Shown here in pieces: positions 19,201 to 27,823 of a stretch of DNA of 31,473 nucleotides (its first letter is position 1; the number at the start of each line of letters is the position of its first letter). The DNA comes from a virus. Both the position numbers and the translations under genes were made by a program. The DNA lies in IMG/VR virus record IMGVR_UViG_3300031227_000251, positions 1 to 31,473 of that record; one strand, 5' to 3'. The notes beneath the pieces were generated by a model, which did no database searches, was not told the DNA's origin, and saw only the letters and a list, made by a program, of their open reading frames with translations.

Positions 19201-20853
19201 ATGTCAAACTCAGGATTAATGAAGAGTCAAAATGACGTTTCTTTACAACGAGGACTACCAGTTGAAATCGTATCTGATAGTCAACATGTAGAATCTGTGT
19301 CAGCCGATACAGTTACGTTGTATTACTATACAAACGCCTACTTAACTTGTGCCACAGCAGGAAGTACCACCTATGGTGATTACACTGCATTAACTGATAC
19401 AGGTTATTTTTATATCGAATTAAATGGAAAAAAGTATCTAATTAACCCAGACTTTACAAGTGATGGCTCAATGGCTAACGTAGCCACGTCAATTCAAACA
19501 GCATTGGCTGCTTCTTTGACTGGAGCAACTTGTACTTGGTCAACAGATCACTTTATAATCACAACTGCCCAAGCTTCTGGATCAAATACCATTTCTAAAA
19601 TGGAGCCTTATATAGTAGCGCTTGGCGTTGACTTAACTTCTAGCTCATGGATGAATGGTGGCTCTAACGCTACTGTTACAGACCCAGTTTACACTGCTGA
19701 TGCAGGACAAGCTGCTGGCGTAGCAGTCGTTGCTAAACTTTCTCAAGGTGGAATCCTAGATGAAGTTGCTGGAAAGATTGGAACATACCTAAACACATCA
19801 TTTGCTTTCGTAACTGGAACTGTTTTAACTACAGAAGTTGAATTCTCTTGGGATGATGCAGAACGGGGTGACGAAGCAAAGGGTGAAGGACAATTAGCTA
19901 CAATAGTTAAAGGCTTTAGTAGCGGAGAATTTTGTATTGATTATAGAAATGGAATAGTTTATGGACTTAAAGCTACAACAGATACATCTGATACTGCTAA
20001 TTACAAGATAGCTATGGCCACTTCTGGTGGGGGTACTGTAGTCTCAAGTAAAATTGATATCACAAAAGTTGGAGGAACTGCTACATTAATTCAGAACTCT
20101 GCATTTGGAACTATCACTCCAGGACTGCCTGTTTTCGGTAGATATGATGCTACTCCAATAACTTATGATGACGGAGACGCTGCTCCAATCTTATTAGACG
20201 CACAAGGAAGAATTACGTTATCTTCTGATATTCAAATTGGATCAGTTGAAATTAAAGATGGAACTTCAGATGCTAGACAAGCAGTTAAGGTAGACAATGC
20301 TACAGCAGGCGCTACTCCAACAGTAGCTCTAACTGGTGGTATTTATAAGAATGCTTTAGATACTTATGCAGATAATGATGCAGCTCCTATTCCAGTAACT
20401 GCTAATGGTATACCAATTATGGCTATTACAAGTGGAGCAGCTTTAACTCCCATCTTTGATACTGCTGGACATAAAGGATTTGTACAAGTAACAAACGGAA
20501 CTTATGATTTAGCTTTAGATTCATCTGGTTATACAACTACTAATATTAATGGAACAGTAACAGTAGCAGAAGCTACTCCATCAACATTAACTGGAGGAAG
20601 CAAAACAGTAACTACAGCTGGGACTGCCGAGGCTTTAGGAACAACACTTACTACTAAATCAATATACATTAGAGCAAATGCTGCTAACACATCATTTATA
20701 TGTGTTGGAGATTCTGCTGTAGATGAATCAACTAACCAACAAGTAGTATTATATGCTAATGATGCAATTTCTCTTGACATCGCTGATAGAGCTACTGTCT
20801 ATTTAGACGCAGATGTAGATGGAGAAGGAGTAGGATACTTAGCAAGTTCGTAA
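19201..20853 (+). CDS. Virion structural protein, probable tail or fiber base
   Basis: A 550-residue protein rich in Thr, Ala, Gly and Ser. The first part is β-rich, and the chain includes AGQAAGVAVVAKLSQGGILD and repeated strand-turn units with Asp-Asp-Gly-Asp-Ala-Ala-Pro-type turns (YDDGDAAPILLDAQGRITL, YADNDAAPIPVTANGIPIM), i.e. an internal duplication. The C-terminal module (GGSKTVTTAGTAEALGTTLT, SIYIRANAANTSFICVGDS, DLDA-like calcium-style turn in YLDADVDGEGVGYL) resembles small β-sandwich modules found at the end of phage structural proteins. Exact position in the particle unknown. Confidence 0.6.
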   Translation: MSNSGLMKSQNDVSLQRGLPVEIVSDSQHVESVSADTVTLYYYTNAYLTCATAGSTTYGDYTALTDTGYFYIELNGKKYLINPDFTSDGSMANVATSIQTALAASLTGATCTWSTDHFIITTAQASGSNTISKMEPYIVALGVDLTSSSWMNGGSNATVTDPVYTADAGQAAGVAVVAKLSQGGILDEVAGKIGTYLNTSFAFVTGTVLTTEVEFSWDDAERGDEAKGEGQLATIVKGFSSGEFCIDYRNGIVYGLKATTDTSDTANYKIAMATSGGGTVVSSKIDITKVGGTATLIQNSAFGTITPGLPVFGRYDATPITYDDGDAAPILLDAQGRITLSSDIQIGSVEIKDGTSDARQAVKVDNATAGATPTVALTGGIYKNALDTYADNDAAPIPVTANGIPIMAITSGAALTPIFDTAGHKGFVQVTNGTYDLALDSSGYTTTNINGTVTVAEATPSTLTGGSKTVTTAGTAEALGTTLTTKSIYIRANAANTSFICVGDSAVDESTNQQVVLYANDAISLDIADRATVYLDADVDGEGVGYLASS

Positions 20854-20902
20854 TTAATTTGGACATTTATACGGTAACCATTCCGTTTATAATAAAAATT
20901 AC

Positions 20903-23731
20903 ATGTCAATAAACCCAATAATATGGCCACCATTCAAAAGGAGTGGGACCACAATAACACCAAGAACAAGTGGCGATGAAATGACTATTAATTCATTAAC
21001 CGCTACTAACACACTAAAACTAGGAACAAGTCCTACTACAGGAGCTTTTGAAGAAGGTAAAATCTACTATGATTCTACTAATAAAACTGTTTCTGCGATG
21101 ATTGACACTGATGTTACTTTACAAATAGGTCAAGAAGACCTAATGATTTGTAAAAATGCTTCTGGTGTTGATATAGCTAATGGAGATGCTGTATATATGG
21201 CAAGTGCTGATTCTGGCTTTCCTACTATTGCACTTGCTCAGGCTGATTCTTTTTCTACTTCAATTGTTACAGCAGTCGCCACTCAGGCCATAGCAAATGG
21301 AGCTACTGGACTAGTAACTCGCAGAGGTAGAGTAAATGATCTAGACACTAATGTAGCCGAAGGATGGTCAGCAGGGGATATCTTATATTTATCAACTACT
21401 GTTGCAGGTGGATTAACAAATGTAAATCCAGGATCTGTTGGTGAAATAGAATCTCGTGTAGCTAGAGTAGTAACGGTTGATGATACAGTCGGAGTGATTT
21501 ATGTAGATTTGTTTAGAACAACAAGACTAACAGACTTATCTGATGCAAATATAGCAACAACACCATCTGTTGACGATGTATTAAAATATAATGGTAGTGA
21601 ATGGGTAAATGGTACTGGAACTACAGTATCTAGCTCAAGTGGAATTACATTTTATCCAACTCATACTGAGATACTTCCAGAGGATTCAGAAAATGATTAT
21701 GACGTTCAATCACTATTACAAACACCATCAGGTGATTCAGAAGAAGTTGATACAATGTCCTGTGCAACTAATACAGTAATGGGAGATGCTTTTCTTTATA
21801 ACACTGCATTAGGAAGAACTTCAATAAATGCAGGAGAATGGATATTTAATATCTATGCATCTGTTTCATCAGTAAGAGGTGGTAGAGAATCTTATATTAC
21901 AGGAAATATTTATCACGTAGTTACAGAATCAGCTACAATAACAACTACAGGCTCAGGAACAACAAGAACAGCTACAGCTTCTGGTGGAACACCTTTTGCT
22001 AATGATGATGATAATGCAGATATAACTTTATGTGGGTATATTCAAACACCTAAAGGATTATATCCTATTGCTGCTTATACCTCAGGAACAGTAGTAACTA
22101 TTACAGTACCATCTGGATATGGAAATGAATCTACACAAGCATTCTTTACTTGGAAGAGAAAGTTTGGAGCAGTTACACCAACAATAACAGCAACTGGAAC
22201 AGATTATACATTGATTAATCTTTCAACTGTTCAATCGGCTATTACAATAGCAGCAACAGATAAAATTGCTGGAATAATCTTTGGGACAGCCAACAATACA
22301 ACAGATATTTATTTTGCTCACGATGGTACAGAGCATTATTCTAACTTCTTAGCACCTCTAACAACATTACATAATGACTTAGCAGGGTTAAATGGTGGAA
22401 CAGCAGGCGAGTATTATCACTTGACTTCAGCAGCATATACAATCGCAACTCAAGCAGCCACTACTTCTCTTAGTGGATATTTAACAGATACTGATTGGGA
22501 TACATTTAACAATAAGGGATCGGGAGATATGTTGCTCGGAACAGCTCAAAGTGTAACAGAGACAAAAACATTCTCTAAAGGTAAGCTTTTAGTTAAAGGA
22601 ACTTCAACAGGAACAACAGATATAACAACAGCTAATGCAAGTGGAACATCTTATACTGCAACATTACAAGCAGCTGATGGAACAATAGCTTATTCAGCTG
22701 ATATAACTGGTACTAATAGTGGAACAAATACAGGAGATGAAGTAGTAGCTACTGGTGCAGAATTAGATACTGCATCAGATGAAACTAAATATGCTAGTGC
22801 AAAAGCAATTAAAGACTCACACAATGTTCCTAGTGTATTACCTAGCACAGCAGGGAATGTTCTTACTTCAAATGGAACAGATTGGACAAGTGCAGCAGGT
22901 ACTGCAGGAACCGTAACTTCTGTTGCAGCCCTAACTCTTGGAACAACAGGAACAGATGTATCGTCTACTGTTGCTACAGGAACATCTACCCCAGTAATAA
23001 CACTTCAGATACCAACAGCTTCAACCTCAAATCGTGGAGCATTAAGCTCAACAGATTGGGATACATTTAACGGCAAGGCATCTCTCACTGCACCAACCTT
23101 TGCCACTTCAATTACAGGATCATATCTAACAGCTTCTGAAATACTAATAACAGATGGAGACAAGAAGATAGTATCAGCAGCAGTAGCAACATATCCTAGT
23201 TTAACTGAACTTGCCTATGTAAAAGGAGTATCTAGTGATATTCAAACACAAATAGGAAATAAGGCAGCTAAAGGTGCTAATAGTGATATAACATCAATTA
23301 CAGGGCTTACAACAGCTCTTACGATAGCTCAAGGTGGAATTGGTGCTACAAGTTTAGCAAGTGCAAGTATTCCAACTTATACAAGTACAAATACATTCAC
23401 AAACAAGAGAATTACTCAAAGAGTTGTAACAACAACAGATGACTCTACGGCAGCAATAGATACAGATGTAACCGATCTTTATGATTTAAGTGCTGTCGCA
23501 AATGCTACAACATTTACTCTCACAGGAACTCCAACAGATGGTCAGAAACTAATGATAAGATTTAAGGATGCTGGTACTACTAAAGGACTTACTTGGACTG
23601 GATTTACAGCAATAGGAGTAACACTTCCAACCGATACAACAGCTAGTAAACAACATTATGTCGGATGTGTATATAATGGAACAACTGGAACACCTCGTTG
23701 GGAAGTAATAGCAGTCGGAGTTGAAGCTTAA
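20903..23731 (+). CDS. Tail fiber protein
   Basis: A 942-residue long, low-charge, Thr/Ser/Gly/Ala-rich protein of the trimeric fiber type, probably contacting the host surface. The N-terminal region (LGTSPTTGAFEEGKIYYDST, then GDILYLSTTVAGGLTNVNPG) forms a capping β-domain seen in many environmental phage fibers, followed by LTDLSDANIATTPSVDDVLK, a linker motif of fibers. Two copies of the module (S/T)-D-W-D-T-F-N-x-K lie near residues 530 and 715 (DTDWDTFNNKG and STDWDTFNGKA), and TLGTTGTDVSSTVATGTSTP is a further repeat-like unit. The end is a β-rich tip. A hairpin follows the stop. Confidence 0.8.
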   Translation: MSINPIIWPPFKRSGTTITPRTSGDEMTINSLTATNTLKLGTSPTTGAFEEGKIYYDSTNKTVSAMIDTDVTLQIGQEDLMICKNASGVDIANGDAVYMASADSGFPTIALAQADSFSTSIVTAVATQAIANGATGLVTRRGRVNDLDTNVAEGWSAGDILYLSTTVAGGLTNVNPGSVGEIESRVARVVTVDDTVGVIYVDLFRTTRLTDLSDANIATTPSVDDVLKYNGSEWVNGTGTTVSSSSGITFYPTHTEILPEDSENDYDVQSLLQTPSGDSEEVDTMSCATNTVMGDAFLYNTALGRTSINAGEWIFNIYASVSSVRGGRESYITGNIYHVVTESATITTTGSGTTRTATASGGTPFANDDDNADITLCGYIQTPKGLYPIAAYTSGTVVTITVPSGYGNESTQAFFTWKRKFGAVTPTITATGTDYTLINLSTVQSAITIAATDKIAGIIFGTANNTTDIYFAHDGTEHYSNFLAPLTTLHNDLAGLNGGTAGEYYHLTSAAYTIATQAATTSLSGYLTDTDWDTFNNKGSGDMLLGTAQSVTETKTFSKGKLLVKGTSTGTTDITTANASGTSYTATLQAADGTIAYSADITGTNSGTNTGDEVVATGAELDTASDETKYASAKAIKDSHNVPSVLPSTAGNVLTSNGTDWTSAAGTAGTVTSVAALTLGTTGTDVSSTVATGTSTPVITLQIPTASTSNRGALSSTDWDTFNGKASLTAPTFATSITGSYLTASEILITDGDKKIVSAAVATYPSLTELAYVKGVSSDIQTQIGNKAAKGANSDITSITGLTTALTIAQGGIGATSLASASIPTYTSTNTFTNKRITQRVVTTTDDSTAAIDTDVTDLYDLSAVANATTFTLTGTPTDGQKLMIRFKDAGTTKGLTWTGFTAIGVTLPTDTTASKQHYVGCVYNGTTGTPRWEVIAVGVEA

Positions 23732-23748
23732 TAAATAACTAACATAAA

Positions 23749-23774
23749 ATAGCCCATCAATGATGGTGGGCTAT
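23749..23774 (+). other. Hairpin at the end of the tail fiber gene
   Basis: ATAGC-CCATC pairs with GATGG-(TGG)-GCTAT around an AAT loop, ten pairs with one three-base bulge. It lies shortly after the fiber stop and overlaps an early ATG (23760) of the next frame; no T-run follows. It may separate the two cistrons and argues for a later start of the next gene. Confidence 0.5.
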
Positions 23775-23786
23775 AAATTAAAATAT

Positions 23787-25079
23787 ATGGTATTAGCTCT
23801 AAAAAAAATGGTAGCAAAACTCATTGATAAAATTACTTTATTTATACATAGCATATTAAGTGTTTTTTGTAATGAAAAATTTCTGTTAAAATGGAAGCCA
23901 ATTCATCTTTGTTGGTGGTTTAAAAAATATGGTTGTAAAATACCGAAGTATTTTATCGGTGCTGCTGGAGATATAACTTATGGTTCTGAATATACTTTTA
24001 ATGAAGGAACTGTTGATTTTTCAAGTTCTAATTGGTTAGACTCTACACACGTTGTTGTAGCTTTTGAAGATTCTGGTGATTCTAGTAATGGTAAAGCAAT
24101 AATAGGAACTTTATCTGCTGGTACAATAACTTATGGTAGTGAATATCAATTTGATACAAGTATTGATAATGAAATTTCTGTTAAGAAAATAGACGCTACA
24201 CATTTTGTCGTGGCTTATTATGATGGTAATAATGGAATGGCAGTTATAGGAACAGTAGCATCTGGGAATGAGATATCTTATGGTACTCTTTATCAATTTA
24301 ATGCTGGTAGTACAAAATATACTCGTGTTGGTGTTTTAGATTCTACTCATATTATAATAACTTATAGTGATAATGCTAATTCAGATTATGGAGCTGCAAC
24401 TATTGGTGTAATTACCAGTACAGATACAATAACATTTGGTTCAGAATATAATTTTAATGAAGCAGCATCTGATTATAATAGTCTAGCAGTTTTAGACTCT
24501 ACTCATTTTGTAGTAGCATATAGAGATATATCTACTCACGGAGAAGCAGTAGTAGGTGTTGTATCAAGTGGTGATGAAATTGCTTATGGAACATTATATG
24601 AATATAATGCTGCTAATTTATATTATCTTGATGCTGATGCCATAAGTTCTACAAGTTTTGTTTTAGTGTATAGAGATGTAGGAAATAGTAATAAAGGAAC
24701 ATCTATTATTGGAATTGTATCATCAGGAGATGAAATAACTTTTGGAGATAAAGATATATATTTAGCTGCTAACCATTCTGCTGATGGTATAGTTGTATTA
24801 GATTCAACAACAGTTGTTGTTTCATATTATAATTATTCTTCTGTTTATACTGTGTCTGGAACAATAGCTAATGATGATGAACTTTCATATGGAACTGCTA
24901 GTGAACTATATGCAGGAGAATATGATCGTATTTCTATGTCTAAACAAGATGCTACTAATTTTCTTGTTATATATAGAGATCATTCTGCTGGTGGAGATAA
25001 TTATGGAGAATCAGTAATAGGAACATCTGCCGCACCAGAGCCAGCAGCAAACACAGGAGCATTTTTTCAACTGTTCTAA
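23787..25079 (+). CDS. Seven-repeat β-propeller virion protein
   Basis: The chain from about the codon at 23970 onward contains exactly seven ~50-residue repeats of the form [DE]I-x-[YF]-G-[ST]-x-Y-x-[FY], Asp-Ser-Thr-His-[FV]-V-[VI]-x-Y, and Gly-x-x-[VI]-I-G-x-[VI], the count expected for a closed seven-bladed propeller. The segment before the repeats is basic and partly hydrophobic (KITLFIHSILSVFC, LCWWFKKYGCKIPKYFIG) and may be an anchor. An ATG at 23760 is in frame but lies in a hairpin; 23787 follows an A/T leader like its neighbours. Probably an adhesin. Codons are richer in T than in the flanking fiber genes, suggesting separate acquisition. Confidence 0.7.
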   Translation: MVLALKKMVAKLIDKITLFIHSILSVFCNEKFLLKWKPIHLCWWFKKYGCKIPKYFIGAAGDITYGSEYTFNEGTVDFSSSNWLDSTHVVVAFEDSGDSSNGKAIIGTLSAGTITYGSEYQFDTSIDNEISVKKIDATHFVVAYYDGNNGMAVIGTVASGNEISYGTLYQFNAGSTKYTRVGVLDSTHIIITYSDNANSDYGAATIGVITSTDTITFGSEYNFNEAASDYNSLAVLDSTHFVVAYRDISTHGEAVVGVVSSGDEIAYGTLYEYNAANLYYLDADAISSTSFVLVYRDVGNSNKGTSIIGIVSSGDEITFGDKDIYLAANHSADGIVVLDSTTVVVSYYNYSSVYTVSGTIANDDELSYGTASELYAGEYDRISMSKQDATNFLVIYRDHSAGGDNYGESVIGTSAAPEPAANTGAFFQLF

Positions 25080-25158
25080 TATGCTACTACACACATTAAT
25101 TCTAACAAAATGTAGATAACGCTGTATTCTTTGGAATGAATTTTTAATTAACTAAATT

Positions 25159-26613
25159 ATGGCAAAAGACAAAGATTGGACAATTACAATAAATCCACCT
25201 GGTGGTTTCGCTCCATCATGGTTTTCTAATTCATGGACAGGAAAGGGAAATAAAGATCAATCTTCTGACATGACCAATGTTGATCTTACTGATCCTAACG
25301 TTATGACTCAAGGACCAGGCATGACAGATCTTACTGGCGGAACCCAAGATGGAGAACTTGGTTCAGTTTTAATAACATCAATTGCCAAGAGCGCACTATC
25401 TGATGGAGTTACTTATGCTGCTGGAGCAAATAAGGTTTTCAGAATCACGAACGTAGCAGTTACCAATGGTAATTTTCCAAAAACAATCACAGCAGGTACA
25501 GCTAATGTCGCAGAAAGCGTGCTTATTTATCAGGGCAAGACTTTTGTTTTCTGGAATGATACTGGCGTAGACGGAGATATTGGACTATTAACCAGTGATA
25601 CTGTTTGGGATGATAACTGGGGCAGTACAGTGGCAACAGGGGCTGCACAGCTCGAAGATGCACCTCATTATGGAATAGTAGGTGGAGACGATATTGCTTA
25701 TGTTACTAATGGTAAATATATTGCCACAATAAATGGTACAACTCTCAATACTGCTGGCTTAGATTTTCATGATGATGCAGAAACTTCTTCTATTACGTGG
25801 AATGGAAATAGGGCTATTGTATCTGTTAATAGACCAAACATATCAGGATCTAACTTCAATCAATCTGCTATCTATAAATGGAATGGCACTTCAAGCTCAT
25901 GGGAAGGAGACCCAATAGAAGTTAATGGACAGATTGGTGCTTTATATACTAAAAATGGAACTACATTTGTTTGGCACAAAGATTCAACTGATGATGGAGG
26001 ATATTGGCTTGGCAGAATAAATGGATCAAACCTTGAAATGCTTAAGAGATACAAGGGATCATTGCCAAACCAAGAACAAGTAGGTGAATACAAGGGACAC
26101 ATCCAATGGGTAAGTGATAACAAGGTTTTCATGTTTGGCGCTGCAGATACTTCTCTTGGAGTTAAGTTATTTCAATACTGTTCAGGTAAGCATGCGACAA
26201 TAGGAGCGATTGCATCCCCATTTGGCGATCTTCTAGTTTCGTCTTATGCGACCACAAGCTTCAGTCTTTCAAAAGCTACTGGCTACACAGTATCGTCTAC
26301 ATGGAAAAGCATAGCATTCGATGTTAATGGAGTAGAGAACAAATCACAGATAGATTTAATAATGGTACAGACAGAAGAAATGTCTACTGGTGCAAAAGTT
26401 GACTTCAATCTTGTATATGACAAAGGAAAGACCACTAAGGCATTAACTCAGATAGCCTACGCATCAACAAAACCAACCAGACATAAAATACTAAATAGAG
26501 GGCCACAGGTAGAAGATTTTAGGATTGATACAAGCTTTGTTAATGGATCTGCCACAAACCCAGTCAAAATTCGTTCAATTTTAATCAAGGGACATTATGT
26601 AACCCAAAACTAA
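25159..26613 (+). CDS. Tail protein, probable propeller-like stabilisation/hub protein
   Basis: A 484-residue protein starting with WTITINPPGGFAPSWFSNSW, a Pro/Gly/Trp-rich arm, followed by NVDLTDPNVMTQGPGMTDLT, a motif that recurs at the start of short-tail hub proteins in environmental phages. The rest is β-rich with regularly spaced strands (ESVLIYQGKTFVFWNDTG, DDIAYVTNGKYIATINGT, SAIYKWNGTSSSWEG, GHIQWVSDNKVFMFGAAD), suggesting a β-propeller like the P22 gp10 type of tail-tube stabiliser; this is inference from pattern and context. The next gene starts one base after the stop, so the two are a pair, as in podovirus adaptor clusters. Confidence 0.55.
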   Translation: MAKDKDWTITINPPGGFAPSWFSNSWTGKGNKDQSSDMTNVDLTDPNVMTQGPGMTDLTGGTQDGELGSVLITSIAKSALSDGVTYAAGANKVFRITNVAVTNGNFPKTITAGTANVAESVLIYQGKTFVFWNDTGVDGDIGLLTSDTVWDDNWGSTVATGAAQLEDAPHYGIVGGDDIAYVTNGKYIATINGTTLNTAGLDFHDDAETSSITWNGNRAIVSVNRPNISGSNFNQSAIYKWNGTSSSWEGDPIEVNGQIGALYTKNGTTFVWHKDSTDDGGYWLGRINGSNLEMLKRYKGSLPNQEQVGEYKGHIQWVSDNKVFMFGAADTSLGVKLFQYCSGKHATIGAIASPFGDLLVSSYATTSFSLSKATGYTVSSTWKSIAFDVNGVENKSQIDLIMVQTEEMSTGAKVDFNLVYDKGKTTKALTQIAYASTKPTRHKILNRGPQVEDFRIDTSFVNGSATNPVKIRSILIKGHYVTQN

Positions 26614-26614
26614 T

Positions 26615-27823
26615 ATGGCAACACCAATATATACTCAGGCACTTTTACAAGCAGCTATATCTTCTAAGGTTAGCGGAGATATTTCTTCTGCAGATTATCT
26701 TGTTATAATGAATGAGGCTGTTAGGCAGGTTCTTTCTGAAACAGACATGAAGTCACATATCAGGAAAGCCGCACTATCTCCAAATCTTTTTGATGAGGTA
26801 TATAGATATTCTGCACCATCAGACCTAAAGTCAGATCGTATTATTGATATTCAACCACAAGAAACCAGAGGAAGATTAGATTACTGGAAACTTGTGACAC
26901 AAGAAGAGTTCGATAGAACAAAGCAAGATGCAGGTATCAATAGTTATGGAGAATCATACGTACTTCTGGGATCAGAATACTTGGGACAAAATATTGTTGC
27001 GATAGAAAGAGACGACCTCGCTGACATGCTATTATTATCAACAGTAATAGATGATAAAGAAACGATAATTGATGGACTTGATACTGTTGGTGACTGGACA
27101 GCATTTGGCGATGGAACAAATCTAGTTGCAGACACAGATAACCATATTAAAGGAAATGCATCTATAAATTGGGACATTAATGCGGATGGAGGGACTACTG
27201 CTGGAATAACTAACGCAGCTCTTACAGAGTTTGACGTAGAGCCATATAAGGGCGTTGGATCTGCTTTTGTTTGGGCATACATAAACTCAGCTACTAATCT
27301 TACTAATTACATTTTAAGAATTGGGAATGATTCTTCTAATTATTACTCAATTACAATTACTACCAATAATGAGGGAAACGCATTCGAAGCAGGATGGAAC
27401 TTGCTTAGGTTTGACTTTGAAGATAAAACAACTACTGGAACACCAGACGATGATGCTTGCGATTATGTTGCTTTATACATGACTAAGGATGGAGCAAAGA
27501 TATCTGAAACAGATTACAGATTTGACAATTTAGTGTTAAAACTTGGAAAGCATTATAACTTAAAATATTACACTAGATATGGATGGGAAAGTTCAGCTGG
27601 TGCAAGGATAGAAAACTCAACAGGAGCTACAGATTACCTGATCTCAAATACAGAAGAATACAATATCATTATTAGAAAAGGCGCAGAACTTGGAGAGGAA
27701 CATCTTAAAAACTATAGCCAAGCAGATAGACACAGGAAGTTATATAAAGAGGAGAGGGCGAGATACGTGTTCGATCATCCAAGCCAATCATTACTTCTTA
27801 TTCAAGATTACTACACCATTTAA
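26615..27823 (+). CDS. Head-tail adaptor or tail-tubular-A-like protein with inserted β-sandwich
   Basis: The N-terminal ~130 residues are helical and then β (YTQALLQAAISSKVSGDISS, YLVIMNEAVRQVLSETDMKS, RYSAPSDLKSDRIIDIQPQE), a pattern shared by podovirus tail adaptors that bind the portal ring. The last ~90 residues (YYTRYGWESSAGARIENSTG, DYLISNTEEYNIIIRKGAEL, EEHLKNYSQADRHRKLYKEE) continue that domain. Between about residues 150 and 310 is a β-sandwich resembling carbohydrate-binding modules (GDWTAFGDGTNLVADTDNH, GNASINWDINADGGTTAG, GWNLLRFDFEDKTTTGTPDD, ISETDYRFDNLVLKLG). The last base overlaps the next ATG. Assignment is by pattern and context. Confidence 0.55.
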   Translation: MATPIYTQALLQAAISSKVSGDISSADYLVIMNEAVRQVLSETDMKSHIRKAALSPNLFDEVYRYSAPSDLKSDRIIDIQPQETRGRLDYWKLVTQEEFDRTKQDAGINSYGESYVLLGSEYLGQNIVAIERDDLADMLLLSTVIDDKETIIDGLDTVGDWTAFGDGTNLVADTDNHIKGNASINWDINADGGTTAGITNAALTEFDVEPYKGVGSAFVWAYINSATNLTNYILRIGNDSSNYYSITITTNNEGNAFEAGWNLLRFDFEDKTTTGTPDDDACDYVALYMTKDGAKISETDYRFDNLVLKLGKHYNLKYYTRYGWESSAGARIENSTGATDYLISNTEEYNIIIRKGAELGEEHLKNYSQADRHRKLYKEERARYVFDHPSQSLLLIQDYYTI

